DNA from: Lasioglossum baleicum
Taxonomy: Eukaryota > Arthropoda > Insecta > Hymenoptera > Halictidae
DNA: 64,000 bases
Assembly: GCF_051020765.1 (NCBI RefSeq)
Contig: NC_134929.1
Span: 5,606,786-5,670,785, forward strand
Direction of reading: 5' to 3'
Part shown: in pieces, positions 35,739 to 46,762 of the stretch
Layout: every line of letters begins with the position of its first letter
Position numbering within the stretch: position 1 is the first letter of the stretch
The notes under the pieces: model-generated
Told to the model about the DNA's origin: nothing
The model's database searches: none
What the model saw: the letters and a program-made list of their open reading frames with translations, nothing else
Position numbers and translations under genes: made by a program

Positions 35739-36298
35739 ATGAAAGTACCAAAAAAATTTATATTGCAATCTGTAAAAAAACAATCAGTTCAAAACGAATT
35801 ATTAACTGAGACTAAATTGAAAATTAATATAAACTATATGATAATTATTAATAACATTGATGTTGAAAACGGATTGGTTAATGGAGCACACATGCGGAAT
35901 ATTAAAATTTATTACTTTTCAAGAAAATACTAAAATTCCGTCTATATTGTGGTTAGATTTTCAATTGGCCAGAGTAGGAGTGAAAGTAAGAACTCGTTAT
36001 CGTGATTATATGAAAAATGCAAATATTCATCAAAATTTAACACCAATAATAAAAATATCGAATCAAGTTCATATGTCGAGTGAGGAAAAATATCAAATCA
36101 CACGTAGTCAATTTCCAGTGGTTCCTGCTGAAGCAATTACGATTCATAAAAGTTGTATGTAGCACTGAGCAGAGTTTCAAAATTGAGCGCGGTTTATATA
36201 TTTTGGGACAATTTAAATTAACAGTATCGAAGAAAACCAAGACCAATACTGCAAACCCGGAGAATGAGGAGTTGTATCGTTTTCGAAAAACTAATTAA
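35739..36298 (+). pseudogene. Helitron helicase (PIF1-like) C-terminal fragment
   Basis: Pieces in shifting frames encode NIDVENGLVNGA, then CGILKFITF, PSILWLDF and ITRSQFPVVPAEAITIHKS. These are the last helicase blocks of Helitron Rep-helicase proteins and of PIF1 helicases. A final piece (ERGLYILGQF to ENEELYRFRKTN) looks like the C-terminal end. Frameshifts after GLVNGA and after HKS break it. It unwinds DNA during rolling-circle transposition in intact elements. Confidence 0.85.
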
Positions 36299-36539
36299 GA
36301 CAATTTATTTTGCAACATTAGTATGCTATAACAAGGAACCAAGCGAGCAATGAGACTGCGATGTTCGTTTAATGCGACGCCATATAGCAAACATTTTGAT
36401 AAGTAGAAAACTATTGAATTTCCCTGAAAACGTATAATCTTATTAAAACGTACACTTAATAATGGTAATGATATACTGCAACTAACGAATCGGGAAGTTC
36501 TTTGTGTGGCTCGTGGAGAGTCACACACCAAATCAAAAA

Positions 36540-36627
36540 AATCCTACCCGCGAGCTCGCGAAGCGAGCGAGCAAAAACAACCCTACTCGCGAGCGAGCGA
36601 AGCGAGCGAGCAACAATAACCCTCTAG
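36540..36627 (+). mobile_element. Putative Helitron 3' terminus
   Basis: Two tandem GC-rich tracts containing CGCGAGCTCGCG and CTCGCGAG palindromes precede CCCTCTAG, followed by T. Helitrons end in a hairpin followed by CTRR and insert before T. The location, about 330 bases after the helicase stop on the same strand, fits. Confidence 0.6.
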
Positions 36628-38542
36628 TTTTTTACAGCAGTTTGTTTATCGCGCCAAGCGGCCCTTGCGTTTCGGGCGCGCACGCTTTCCAGACGTAAAC
36701 ACTGCTTGACGACAAAGGAAAATGAAACGATCGTCTTATGTTTTATAAACACTAGAATGCCAAATGCAGTTTTGCCTGATTGTATCAGTCTTTTAGGAAA
36801 TATCCGAAGCGAATGATCTCGAGCGACACGTGTACTGTGTGCTATAATAAAGTGAAATTGTATTGAAAATTGGCCTTGATCCACAATATTTTATGTATAA
36901 GTATTTGCTGTACACTGTTTAGAACTATAATATTTTAATTTAGTGTATACTGTAATATAAATGTAATATAAGTACTGTAATATAGTGATTAGACATAGTG
37001 ATTAGTATAACATATAACCTTTTCTGTGCAATAGTGCTGCTTAAATTTTATTTACAATTTAATTTACAATTATGGATTCTTATGAGGCATGTATGTAAAA
37101 CAAATTAACTTTAATTTTTATTTTTAGTTCAATTGTTCCGTTTCCTTAGTTTCCTATTATGTATTGATGATATATTGGATTTCTATTTTTTTCCAAGTAG
37201 TATTTTCCTAATTTTTTCTTTTATACAATAATTTTAAGTGTTTATTTGCATTCATTTATGTTGAAAAGAAAGCGAATATTTGTTTACTAGAAAACCCTAA
37301 TTTTTTATTTAGGTCCATCTGGAGTTAATGTGATATCCAAGAAGCACTTGGTGAATCTTATGTTTGAAAAGAAAGAATTATCATTTTCTCAGAAATTGGA
37401 ATATATTGAAAATTATATTACAAGTTACGGCAGATATTCCGAAGAAGAAGTTCGAGACATAAGACATAGAGTATCATATTTGAAATCTGAAATAAAACAA
37501 AAGTGGAAAGAAGCACAACGCTTGAAGTATCGATTTTATGAAAAAAATAAAAACTGGTTAAATGGAACTTTTAAATTGCCAAACAGTGCAGTGCGATCTG
37601 GTCGACCAACAAAAACTTTCGAAGAATCAAGCGACAGAACGAAGAGGAGAAAAACGGAGGATCTTCGAACTAGTACAGGCACAGATGAAATAGTTTTTGC
37701 TGCCCGCATGAAGCTACATTCATCGGGACAAAGAAGTGCTTCTACAATAACACTGTCCAACAAATTTCAACTTTTTTTGTGATTTCAATATACTGTTGAG
37801 TCCTTCTTATAGAGTTTTTTGCGCTAATTCCGAATCTGGTTTTAATTTTTTTCCTATACGTCCAGTTTTTGAAAATCATGGCTTTGAAAAAAAAACATAT
37901 TTTTCAACTTTAAACAAATATTGTGATGTTATTATAAAAGATATTGAATTGTTGTTTACAGCAAACGATTCTGTAGACTTTCCCGAATACAGTGATATCC
38001 AATATTAATACATTATGATTGTTTAAACATGTTTAAACAATGATTAAAGACGGAGATGCACCACTTTTGCACCAATTTTTGCGGATATTTTCGAATTTAT
38101 CTCAAAAAATAAGGGTCCAGCGAAAAATTGAACTATACCACGCGAAAGAGCAGACTTTTATCTTGAGAAACCCCCCTGTGAAGTTTGCATGGTCGACGTT
38201 TTTACCGAACCAGAAAGCAAAATATCTTCGCCCGACATGCGTTGACGCCAGTGGTGCTCTTCCACTAGCGCGGTCGTTCGTCGGGATACGGCGCGGCGCG
38301 CTGCGGTAAAACGGCGCGTGGCTATAAGCGCGCAATTATGTCAGCTTTGTTACGGATGACGAACAGGTGTTCAATATCATCTCTGGCAGAAACCGTCCTA
38401 GATAAACGAACAGAGCTACCCTAGATAAATCTACATAATTGTTTAGGTTAGTTTAGGGCCCAAACGTACGCACGACCAACTGGTCGTTGACAAAATACGA
38501 ATGTTCACTTGAAGGGTACTGACAAGTACCACCCGTCATTGC

Positions 38543-38559
38543 AGGGCTATATAAGCCCT
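38543..38559 (+). promoter_or_regulatory. LTR core promoter: TATA box inside a perfect inverted repeat
   Basis: AGGGCTATATAAGCCCT places the TATATAA box in the loop of a 6-bp inverted repeat. It lies about 195 bases into the LTR, and the hairpin array would be downstream in the transcript. Confidence 0.6.
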
Positions 38560-39027
38560 TACATTTCTACTCTCGTGGGCTAGTACTGTCGTAATCACGA
38601 ATAGTGTCGCGTCGTGCTGCATCTCGGAAGTCAACTACCAGTGAGATCGGACGTTCGTTCCTTTTGAATCAAAGTTTAACCATACAGATTCCGCGAGTTC
38701 GGTCCAAAATCTGTTAGGCAGTGACAAGGTTGCTCCGAGTCCCCCGCATTGCCAGTGCGTCAACACCGTGCGTCTTAGCTTAGGTAATATCACCTTTCAA
38801 TTTCTTTCCTATTCTAAATTCAGTTCATTCGCGACACAAGTACACTTGTAGAACGAAACTCTATAGTAAGAATATATTTGTCTTCTTTGATAATTAACTC
38901 AAATTCATTAAACCCATAATTATCGTCCAATATCCTAACCAAGTAATTGAACGTCCCCACATGATACAATCTTACCGCTCGGATTGTATCAATTAAATTA
39001 TACTAGTTACGAGGCTTACTAATTATC

Positions 39028-39320
39028 CTAGCAATTCCCTGATTAACCATCAGGTTCTTTCGCGACATTCCAATTGTCCGAACAAAGATTTATCCAACCT
39101 AGCGGCTCCCCAGTTTTGCATTGGGTTCGTCCGCATCCTAACAGCTCCCTGATTTCGCATCAGGTTCGTCTGTGCTATTATACAACCTCCTAGCAGCTCC
39201 CCGGTTTTGCATCGGGTTCGTCTGCGTTTGACTCCATTCCTAGAGGCTCCCTGACTTCGCGTCAGGTTCGTCCTCGCTGTCAATAATCCTAGCGGCTCCC
39301 CAATTTCGCATTGGGTTCGT
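39028..39320 (+). repeat. Array of six covarying hairpins in the LTR leader
   Basis: Six units share CTAGCGGCTCC, a small stem-loop and GGTTCGTC. The stem-loops read CCTGATTAACCATCAGG, CCCAGTTTTGCATTGGG, CCTGATTTCGCATCAGG, CCCGGTTTTGCATCGGG, CCTGACTTCGCGTCAGG and CCCAATTTCGCATTGGG. When one side of the stem changes, the other changes with it. Loops keep TTCGC or TTTGC. That pattern suggests selection for RNA (or DNA) structure. Confidence 0.8.
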
Positions 39321-42300
39321 CCGCGTTCCTTAACTAACAAATTTATATCATATTCCTAGGGTAATAACCCTTCGCCGGCCACACGTGCTACTCGCGGCCC
39401 TGGCTCGTAACAGCTTACTTAAATGTAATATTTTATTAAATGTTATACTATTGTTATTTATTATTTATTAGTATATTTATTCTGTATAAATTATTTTATG
39501 TATTTTTTAATGTTAGTCTCCCGTTTATAGTATATTTAATACAAAAAATACCTTTTGTAACAAAAAAATAATTTATTCACACACTACACTATTACCCCAT
39601 TTACAATGCTAATATATATGTGTACACTATTCAGATATAATACACTACTAAAATACATATATTATATACACAACAACTAAAATACTATAAATAACTATAA
39701 ATGTTTTTTATGAAGTTTTATACGTAGCAATGCAGATTTGAAATGCTTGACACGACTGATTTCAACAAACACAAAGCCGAAACTGAACTCTGGCATCAGT
39801 TTTCTTAAGAACCAACACGATATTTTGAAATAAATGACGGTCTACGGACAACGGAATACATACAATGTAAGGAAAGTCTGCAATGCGGTGACTGAAAAAT
39901 TTTATTTTCAGTAATTGTCGTCTTATCTATGTATTGTAATTATAGTGCCAATGAACACTCGAGATTCTTCCGAGTAAAATAAGTCCAAACACAATATAAA
40001 CGGGACTATTTTTATTGACTTAAATACATAATTAAAATAGTTTGCTCCATATTAAATCGATATAGTGTATTATATCTGAATAGTGTACACATATATATTA
40101 GCATTGTAAATAGTGTGATAGTGTAGTGTGTGAATAAATTATTTTTTTGTTACAAAAGGTATTTTTTGTATTAAATATACTATAAACGAGAGACTAACAT
40201 TAAAAAATACATAAAATAATTTATACATAATAAATATACTAATAAATAATAAATAACAATAATATAACATTTAATAAAATATTACATTTAAGTAAGCTGA
40301 CATAATTGCGCGCTTATAGCCACGCGCCGTTTCACCGCAGCGCGCCGCGCCGTATCACGACGAACGACCGCGCTAGTGGAAGAGCACCACTGGCGTCAAC
40401 GCATGTCGGGCGAAGATATTTTGCTTTCTGGTTCGGTAAAAATGTCGACCATGCAAACTTCACAGGGGGGTTTCTCAAGATAAAAGTCTGCTCTTTCGCG
40501 TGGTATAGTTCAATTTTTCGCTGGACCCTTATTTTTTGAGATAAATTCGAAAATATCCGCAAAAATTGGTGCAAAAGTGGTGCATCTCCGTCTTTAATCA
40601 TTGTTTAAACATGTTTAAACAATCATAATGTATTAATATTGGATATCACTGTATTCGGGAAAGTCTACAGAAGCTTTTGCTGTAAACAACAATTCAATAT
40701 CTTTTATAATAACATCGCAATATTTGTTTAAATTTGAAAAATATGTCTTTTTTTAAAACTCCATTTTCTCAAAAACTGGACGTATAGGGAAAAAATTAAA
40801 ACCAGATTCGGAATCAGCGCAAAAAACTCTATAAGAAGGACCCAACAGTATATTGAAATCAAATTTGGTGTTGGACAGTGTAATTAAAGAAATCACTTGT
40901 TCTCCCAAGCGAGCTAAAAAATATAAAGCCGCTTATACATATTTAAAAGGGAAAACTATTCAAAAATTATCCTCAATAAAAGCGTTGTCAATGTATGTTG
41001 ATGGTAATTTTTCAAAAGGGCAATATTTAGTTGTAAAGAGATATATTAAGAAAATTCTTCCATCCTATAACACACTTTTAAACGAGAAAAAGAAATGTTA
41101 TCCAGACAATCATTCGCAGCAAGTAACGTCAACTTCCGCAAAATTAAATTTACAAGATCTGTTAAATCACACAAGTACACGTTTAGCAACCTATTTAAAT
41201 GATGTTTTAAAAAATCTAAACGAAGAAGAGTGCAAATCGCTGACTTTAATATCAAAATGGGGTTGTGACGGATCTCACCAAAATCAGTATAAACAATCTT
41301 TTGAAAATCAACTAGATTCCGATGGACATATCTTCCAATGCTCATTTGTACCAGTGCAATTATATTGTGACCTATTTGATAAAAAAGTTTTGTGGCAAAA
41401 TCCAACACCTTCATCGCCACGATATTGTCGCCCCATCAAAATTAGATTTGTAAAGGAGAGTTTCGATATAATTAGGAGCGAAATCAGTGAGGTAGAAAAT
41501 GCAATATCTACACTTGAACCGTCAAAAACAATATTATGGGGAAAAAGTATTTCCATTCGACATAAGATGGTAATGACCATGGTAGATGGTAAAATATGCA
41601 ATGCCGTCACGAACACTCTCTCAACAATGAAATGCTACATTTGTCAAGCTACGTCAAATAGTTTTAATAGTTTAGTTACTACAGAGGTAAGGGACATAGA
41701 TCCAAATAAATTGGAATTTGGGCTGTCCATCCTGCATGCGAGGATTCGTTTATTTGAGAGTATTCTCCATTTATCATATAAAATTCCAATTAAAAAATGG
41801 ATTATAAGAAAGACGGACCTTACTGAAAAAAAAATTATTGAAGAGCAAAAATTGAAAATACAAAAAGCATTTCGGCAGAAATTAGGTTTACTTTTAGACG
41901 TTCCAAAACCCGGTTTCGGAAACACTAATGACGGGAACACCAGCAGAAGATTTTTCGCCAATCCAGATTTAGCGGCAGAAATAACGGGAGTGGACAGAAA
42001 CCTCATATATCGCCTAGCAGTAATTTTAGAAACTATATCAAGTGGCCATGAAATAAACGTGAAAAAATTGGAAAAATATACATTGGATACTGCCAAATTA
42101 TATGTATGTAAATTTATATGGTTGGTATCCAATGACACCAACCATGCACAAGATTTTAATGCATAGTGCAATAATAGTCAAACATTCTCTACTTGCGATC
42201 GGTCAACTATCAGAGGGAGCAGCCGAAGCCCGCAATAAGCATTTTCGTTTATATCGACAAAATTATGCCCGAAAGTTCAGCAGGGAAATATGCATTTTGG

Positions 42301-42709
42301 ATGTACTAAATAGATTATTATTAACATCCGATCCCCTTTTGAGTGGAATAAGAAAAATACCCAGGAAAAAAACAAAACCGTTTTCAAGTGAAACCATGGA
42401 CATGCTTTTACCACCAGAAATTCGCAGTACAACATCAGATTCCGAGCAAAATTCATCTGGTTCAGAACAATCTTCATCTGAAGATTTTGATACAACAACT
42501 TCCGATTCTACTTTATAAGCTTCAGAAACAGTTGTAAGTACCTTATTATTAATTTCTATTGTTTAATTCAACAATATATTATTTTTTACTTAAAAACGTA
42601 CCAAAACATATTGAAAAAGTATTAAAAAATGTTTTAAAAATACTTAAACAAATAAAAAATGATATTATATGTGATTTGAAAACGTTGTGGAATCATTAAA
42701 CATTATAAA

Positions 42710-42748
42710 TAATTTTGGCCAGCTAAATCGCTGAAAAGGACCACTGTG
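42710..42748 (-). promoter_or_regulatory. Right Transib end resembling a 23-spacer recombination signal
   Basis: Read inward on the minus strand: CACAGTG, 23 bases, then CCAAAATTA. The first 36 or so bases match the left end closely, including the nonamer-like CCAAAA. Confidence 0.6.
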
Positions 42749-42753
42749 CGGCG

Positions 42754-43783
42754 ACTGCGACTCTCCGCGTCTCTTTCTTTTCTATACGCGCTATCCTTCC
42801 TTGCGCCCGAAACGTCCATTGTCATTTAAACCTCTACAGTTTAAATACCATCGAAGGAAACCTATCGAATTGGAGCGTTTGCATCCGTCAGGAAAAGGCA
42901 CACTTTTTGTAGTTTTTCAACTCTTTTAAGTAATGTACTTAAGATTTATTTAAGATTTATTTAATTTTGTTTCTTATCAAAAAATTGTAATGGAGCGAGC
43001 GACGCGCGTGACTTGACACGGTGTTCGGTTTTGCGACATGATCAGTCATAGTTCATCGCGTCTTTATATTTGCGAAACCGAACGTTAAATAATAAAAATA
43101 TAAAACAGTTCAGCATATTTTATAAAGTAATTTTTCTCGTTTTTTAATCTTTGCCTAGCGTCGAGATCGCAATTTCTCTTTCTTTTTCACTCGCTATACA
43201 TACTCTTATGTTCTAAAGTCACTTCATATGTACGTACCGTCAATTAAACCACTAAATTCTTTCAAATTATATCGTGTTTGGTATCATTTTAATCAGAAAA
43301 ATGCCAGAAATAAGGTAGTGAAAATCCCATAACAGAATCATGGAAAATGAAGAAGTTTGACTGTGGTGTAACGTTATGATGACTCACGGGCGTTTGAACT
43401 GTGCCGGCGCGCTGCGACTCTGCGTCTCTTTCTTTCACATACGCTGTCCTTCCTTGCGCTCGACACTTTCAACGTCAATTAAACCACTAAATTCTGCTTA
43501 AATTATATCGTGTTTGGTATCATTCTAATCAGAAAAATGCCAGAAATAAGGTAGTGAAAATCCCATAACAGAATCATGGAAAATGAAGAAGTTTGACTGT
43601 GGTGTAACGTTATGATGACTCACGGGCGCGTTTGAACTGTGCCGACGACTGCGACTCTCCGCGTCGCGTTTGTAGTGGTTCACACCGATATACCGAGCCG
43701 AATCAGTGTATGTATTAGTTTGGAGGGGATATTTTTTTCGCGTTTATCGTTGAAAGATTTTCGCGTTTATAGAGAATTTACTG
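42754..43783 (-). repeat. Right portion of J3
   Basis: Modules of the J family in inverted order relative to J1 and J2, ending at the terminal CAGTAAATTCTC repeat. No gene. Confidence 0.85.
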
Positions 43784-43785
43784 TA

Positions 43786-44363
43786 CTATACCTATGCCGG
43801 GTCTATTAGTATATGTATAATGGTCTAAGTGTACATGTGTATTTTAATACACGTTCAAAACCGCGATCTATAGTAAATACATAATGTAATTTAAAATTGA
43901 AAATACGATGTAGATTAACGAAACCGATTATATTTTGTAATCAATAAGTGCAATAAGTGTAATCTTTATTCAAAATAAAAATTGTCTACATCGATTGCAA
44001 GAAATAGAAGCTAAATTGAATATTATTTCTTCCCTTAACGATTGTAATACAGCAGAAATCATAATATATTGACATTTTCAATGAAAAAAATTTTTCAACA
44101 ATTTTGAATTCCATCTACTCCATTTTTTTTATAAATGCATAAAGATCCGCAGTCTAATAATACCTAATCACAAACGAGGTAAATTTAAATTATGTAAAAA
44201 TAGCAGTACATATGTATGTACTACCTTAAAATGTTGTAAATGTGATCGATTTATATGTAAAAAATTCTGTAACCTGCATAATATGCGAAAGTTGTTAATT
44301 TTCTAATCTCTCTAATATATAATACTATTATTACTTCATACTTCTCAAATATACTTTATATGT
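43786..44363. other. AT-rich stretch, no gene
   Basis: A tract at about 43978-44045 (GTCTACATCGATTGCAAGAA) is inverted relative to 33045-33110, next to element M. Otherwise nothing recognisable. Confidence 0.4.
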
Positions 44364-44803
44364 ACAGTAATTCTTCAATCGAAGTCCTGTGTCACCTATC
44401 TAATCGAAGTCCAGTGCCTACTCACTCCACTTCACTCGATTCAAAATCAAAGAACTTTCGATAGACATGAGGTAGAGCGATGAAATTTTTTTTAAATTGA
44501 AGCTGAAACTTTGCAGAATATGGGAAAATAGAGAGATTATGGTACGAACGTTTTTTAACGTTGAGAAAATTCGTTCAACTTGCACAATTTCAAGAAAATT
44601 GTGGTTTTTCCAATACCGCGCGCTGAAAATTTTTTTTTTAACATGCTATACATCATTTTCCATAAACTTTTTCATGCTGATTTCAAATCTAGTCTCAAAA
44701 TTTGTCTACGACCTCAGGATTTTGCAAGAAATCGATTTTTGTGAACAGAACTAATGTAATCATTTTTTCGTTGAAATGATTTGATAACCCACTAGTTTGA
44801 AAG
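44364..44803. mobile_element. Truncated left half of an L-type mariner-like element
   Basis: Starts TACAGTAATTCTTCAATCGA, the same end as element L at 44927. No matching right end was found before 44803. Confidence 0.5.
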
Positions 44804-44926
44804 TATATTGTATTCTCATATATAAAACACAATAAAATTAAACATAATGAAGTATTTGAACGTTTATTTTAAGAATACTTCATTATGTTTAATTTTATTG
44901 TGTTTTATATATGAGAATACAATATA
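44804..44926. repeat. Near-perfect hairpin, 52-bp arms
   Basis: TATATTGTATTCTCATATAT and the next 32 bases are repeated in exact reverse complement, separated by a loop of about 17 bases (TGAACGTTTATTTTAAG). The outer bases supply the TA target of element L. It could be a tiny MITE or an inverted duplication made when L inserted. Confidence 0.85.
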
Positions 44927-45651
44927 CAGTAATTCTTCGATCGGAGTCTTGGGGCTACTCACTCCACTGCCGGCCAACGCTGCTCCGCGCCGTAGAGCGG
45001 CGATGATTGATCTCGGCTCGGGTATATCGGTGTGAACACCACACATTGACTCGAGTGAATCGAGTTCTCAAACTTCTTAATTTTAATGATCGGTTTATGG
45101 GACTTTTACTAGCTTATTCCTGGCGTTTCTCTGATTAAAATGATACCAAACACGATATAATTTCAACGTTATTTAGTGGTTTAATCGACGGTAAAAGTTT
45201 CAAACGCAACGAAGAAGAGCGTATTGGAAAGAAAGAGATGCGAACCGGCGGCGGCTACTGTTCGCGTCTCTTTCTTTCCAATACGCTCTTCTTCGTTGCG
45301 TTCGAAATTTTCATCGTCGATTAAACCACTAAATATTGACCAAATTATATCGTGTTTGGTATCATTTTAATCAGAGAAATGTCACGAATATGTTGGTGAA
45401 AGTTCCATATTGATATCATAGAAAATAAGAAAGCTGAGGTCTTGGTGTTTCATTGTGATGACGCACGGGCCTTTAAACTGTGCCGGCGACGGCGACACGC
45501 GATCCAATTTCATTCTGTCCTTCTCTATGTTCGGCTCGTCGTTTGAAGTCTCGGCGCGGTTGACGCAGTCATAAAAAAATAGCCTCTCTACTCTACGCTA
45601 CTGAAGTCCGTTCAAAACACGGGTGTTGCGACTTCGATTGAATAATTACTG
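44927..45651. mobile_element. Mariner-like non-autonomous element L (725 bp)
   Basis: The ends CAGTAATTCTTCGATCGGAG and, inverted, CAGTAATTATTCAATCGAAG are flanked by TA. The interior has its own inverted repeat around 45215-45270 (GAAGAAGAGCGTATTGGAAA) and J-family modules such as GATACCAAACACGATATAAT. Confidence 0.8.
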
Positions 45652-45705
45652 TATATGGTCTAAGTAAGTCTATTTAAGCGCTCGTCTCCAAACGGCTAGT
45701 ACGGC

Positions 45706-46476
45706 TCAGTTTCCCGCTTTCCAGGAGCACTTCCTGCGACAGTGATGCGCGTCTTTGCCGAACTTTCTATGGTACCAGCAAATGTTTCTTTTTGAACGAG
45801 AGCGGCTCGCGCGCGATCGGTTCCTACTCCGTGAAGGGATCCGTCGGCGGCCGCGAGACTCGCGGACGCGCGATGTTGTTAACGCGGCCAATTGGTTCGC
45901 GAGGCGGTCGACCTCTTCCTGTAACGCGCGTAGGGAAGCGGGTGAGACGGCAGCTGTCGCGGACGTGTCCGTTTTGTAGGCCTCTACGACCATATCGGCC
46001 AATTCGGCAAGCTTCTGTAGCTCGGAAACGTCCGCGATGACCAAGATGGCGCGGACATGCGCCGGCAGCTTCTCGAGAAATATGGCGCGAATTAGTTCGT
46101 CACTGCAATAACCGTGGTTCAAGTTGCGAAGGCGCGTCAAAATCTGGGACGGTTTTCCTTCACTCGAACACTGTCTCAGTTTGCTCTCAACCGAAATGGC
46201 ATAATTCGAGATAATTCGCGCTTTGATTCGGTCGTATATATCCTCCGGAGGAGGTGTTATCAACGGTATGTCCTTGACCGTGATTAGGACATCGAATTCC
46301 AACGCCACCACCACTAAGTCAGCCATCATATTTTGGTTCGAAATCCTTGCTTCGGACAAGGATCCCTCGACAATAGCGAACCATAGCGACGGATCTTGTT
46401 TGTAGAAAACTGGCAGCGGTGGTTGCCACAAAGCCTCATGGATTTCACCCTGAGTGAGCGACGCGGGGGCACCCAT
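45706..46476 (-). CDS. Gypsy gag protein, complete open frame
   Basis: The minus-strand frame from the ATG at 46476 (MGAPASLTQGEI) encodes 256 residues. It has the capsid-like block FYKQDPSLWFAIVEG near residue 25, then LPAHVRAIL, ELADMVVEA and a coiled region. An Arg-Ser-rich tail precedes CWYHRKFGKDAHHCRRKCSW, a CxxH-type knuckle of insect Gypsy gags. The protein would package element RNA. The frame stops straight after the knuckle and no pol follows; downstream sequence is unrelated, so the copy is truncated. The upstream leader and a candidate LTR lie at 46477-46762. An in-frame extension of seven codons (MFAKSCR) would start from a non-ATG codon and was not chosen. Confidence 0.88.
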   Translation of the reverse strand: MGAPASLTQGEIHEALWQPPLPVFYKQDPSLWFAIVEGSLSEARISNQNMMADLVVVALEFDVLITVKDIPLITPPPEDIYDRIKARIISNYAISVESKLRQCSSEGKPSQILTRLRNLNHGYCSDELIRAIFLEKLPAHVRAILVIADVSELQKLAELADMVVEAYKTDTSATAAVSPASLRALQEEVDRLANQLAALTTSRVRESRGRRRIPSRSRNRSRASRSRSKRNICWYHRKFGKDAHHCRRKCSWKAGN

Positions 46477-46525
46477 TCTGCACGATTTCGCGAACAACCG
46501 TGTGTCGGACCGGACGGGAATTATT

Positions 46526-46762
46526 TGTAATTACTATTTTTAAAACTGTTTTCTATATAATTCTATATAATTAATTATTCCTATAATAATTTAATAACGC
46601 AAACTCTATGCGAACGCGCGCAGCGAATATGAACTACCCTGTATCGTAGCTGTCACGCGTATCGGCGGGAGAGGGGAATCGACACGGAGCACGCTATAGA
46701 GAACTCTTTGTAATATGTAAACAGCTAATCGAGCAACATAACTTTGTTGTCGGAACGTGACA
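46526..46762 (-). mobile_element. Candidate 5' LTR of the minus-strand Gypsy copy
   Basis: On the minus strand it begins TGTCACGTTCCG and ends AGTAATTACA, 237 bases, about 50 bases before the gag ATG. TG-CA ends and position fit an LTR, but there is no second LTR to compare and the primer site was not recognised. Confidence 0.4.

Larger units (their letters stand above)
38348..39412 (+). mobile_element. Solo LTR (1065 bp) in one arm of the palindrome
   Basis: The block begins TGTTACGGATGACG and ends GGCTCGTAACA, with perfect terminal TGTTACG inversion. It is flanked by GCTT on both sides (38344-38347, 39413-39416), a 4-bp target duplication. The opposite arm of the palindrome (about 40280-40300) shows the empty site, which confirms the borders. 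It has a TATA box at 38543-38559 and a repeat array at 39028-39320. Size and duplication fit Gypsy or BEL; the family is not identified. Confidence 0.9.
37751..40880. mobile_element. Palindromic CACTG element, copy 2 (3130 bp), inside Transib transposase
   Basis: Same ends (CACTGTCCAACA) as the element at 16353, flanked by TAA (37748-37750 and 40881-40883). The outer arms match that copy closely. The inner arms, about 38230-38340 with 39413-39720 against 40000-40330, differ and extend it to about 2.06 kb once the LTR is removed. No transposase is present, so mobility depended on a related autonomous element elsewhere. Confidence 0.9.
37072..42518 (+). pseudogene. Transib transposase gene (RAG1-like), split by a palindromic element
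   Basis: The enzyme cuts and pastes Transib DNA and is the ancestor-type relative of RAG1. Exon 1 is 37072-37090 (MDSYEA). After a GT-AG intron (37091-37312) the frame runs to 37750, where the 3130-bp palindrome inserted with a TAA duplication, and resumes at 40884. Catalytic residues by comparison with RAG1: first Asp in CDGSHQNQ (41267), second Asp in MVDGKICN (41585), Glu in EGAAEARNKHFR (42225). The zinc ligands are CYIC (41633) and H-x4-H in MHKILMH (about 42144). RAG1 carries CTLC and HKTLAH at the same places. A second lesion near 42120 (TGGT repeat) shifts the frame just before the HxxxxH. A Ser-rich tail ends the protein. The split reading frame is otherwise open, so the copy died recently. 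Confidence 0.93.
34593..42748 (+). mobile_element. Transib transposon with RAG-like ends (nested host of several insertions)
   Basis: Both ends read CACAGTGGTCCYTTTCAGCG (inverted at the right). The flanks CGGCG (34588-34592 and 42749-42753) are a perfect 5-bp GC-rich duplication, the Transib signature. CACAGTG equals the consensus heptamer of V(D)J recombination signals. The element encodes a RAG1-like transposase (37072-42518). It contains a Helitron fragment upstream of the gene and the 3.1-kb palindrome inside it. Without the palindrome it is about 5.0 kb, still long because of the Helitron sequence. Confidence 0.95.
34436..43783. mobile_element. Mariner-like element J3, split by a Transib element
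   Basis: J3 has the same ends as J2 and TA flanks (34434-34435, 43784-43785). It lies in the opposite orientation to J1 and J2. Its modules are continuous if 34593-42748 plus one CGGCG is removed, leaving about 1.2 kb. Confidence 0.9.

Noticed and set aside
44804..44926. Interpretation as a microRNA gene
   Set aside because: Pairing is perfect over 52 bases and there are no bulges, which is unlike animal miRNA precursors.
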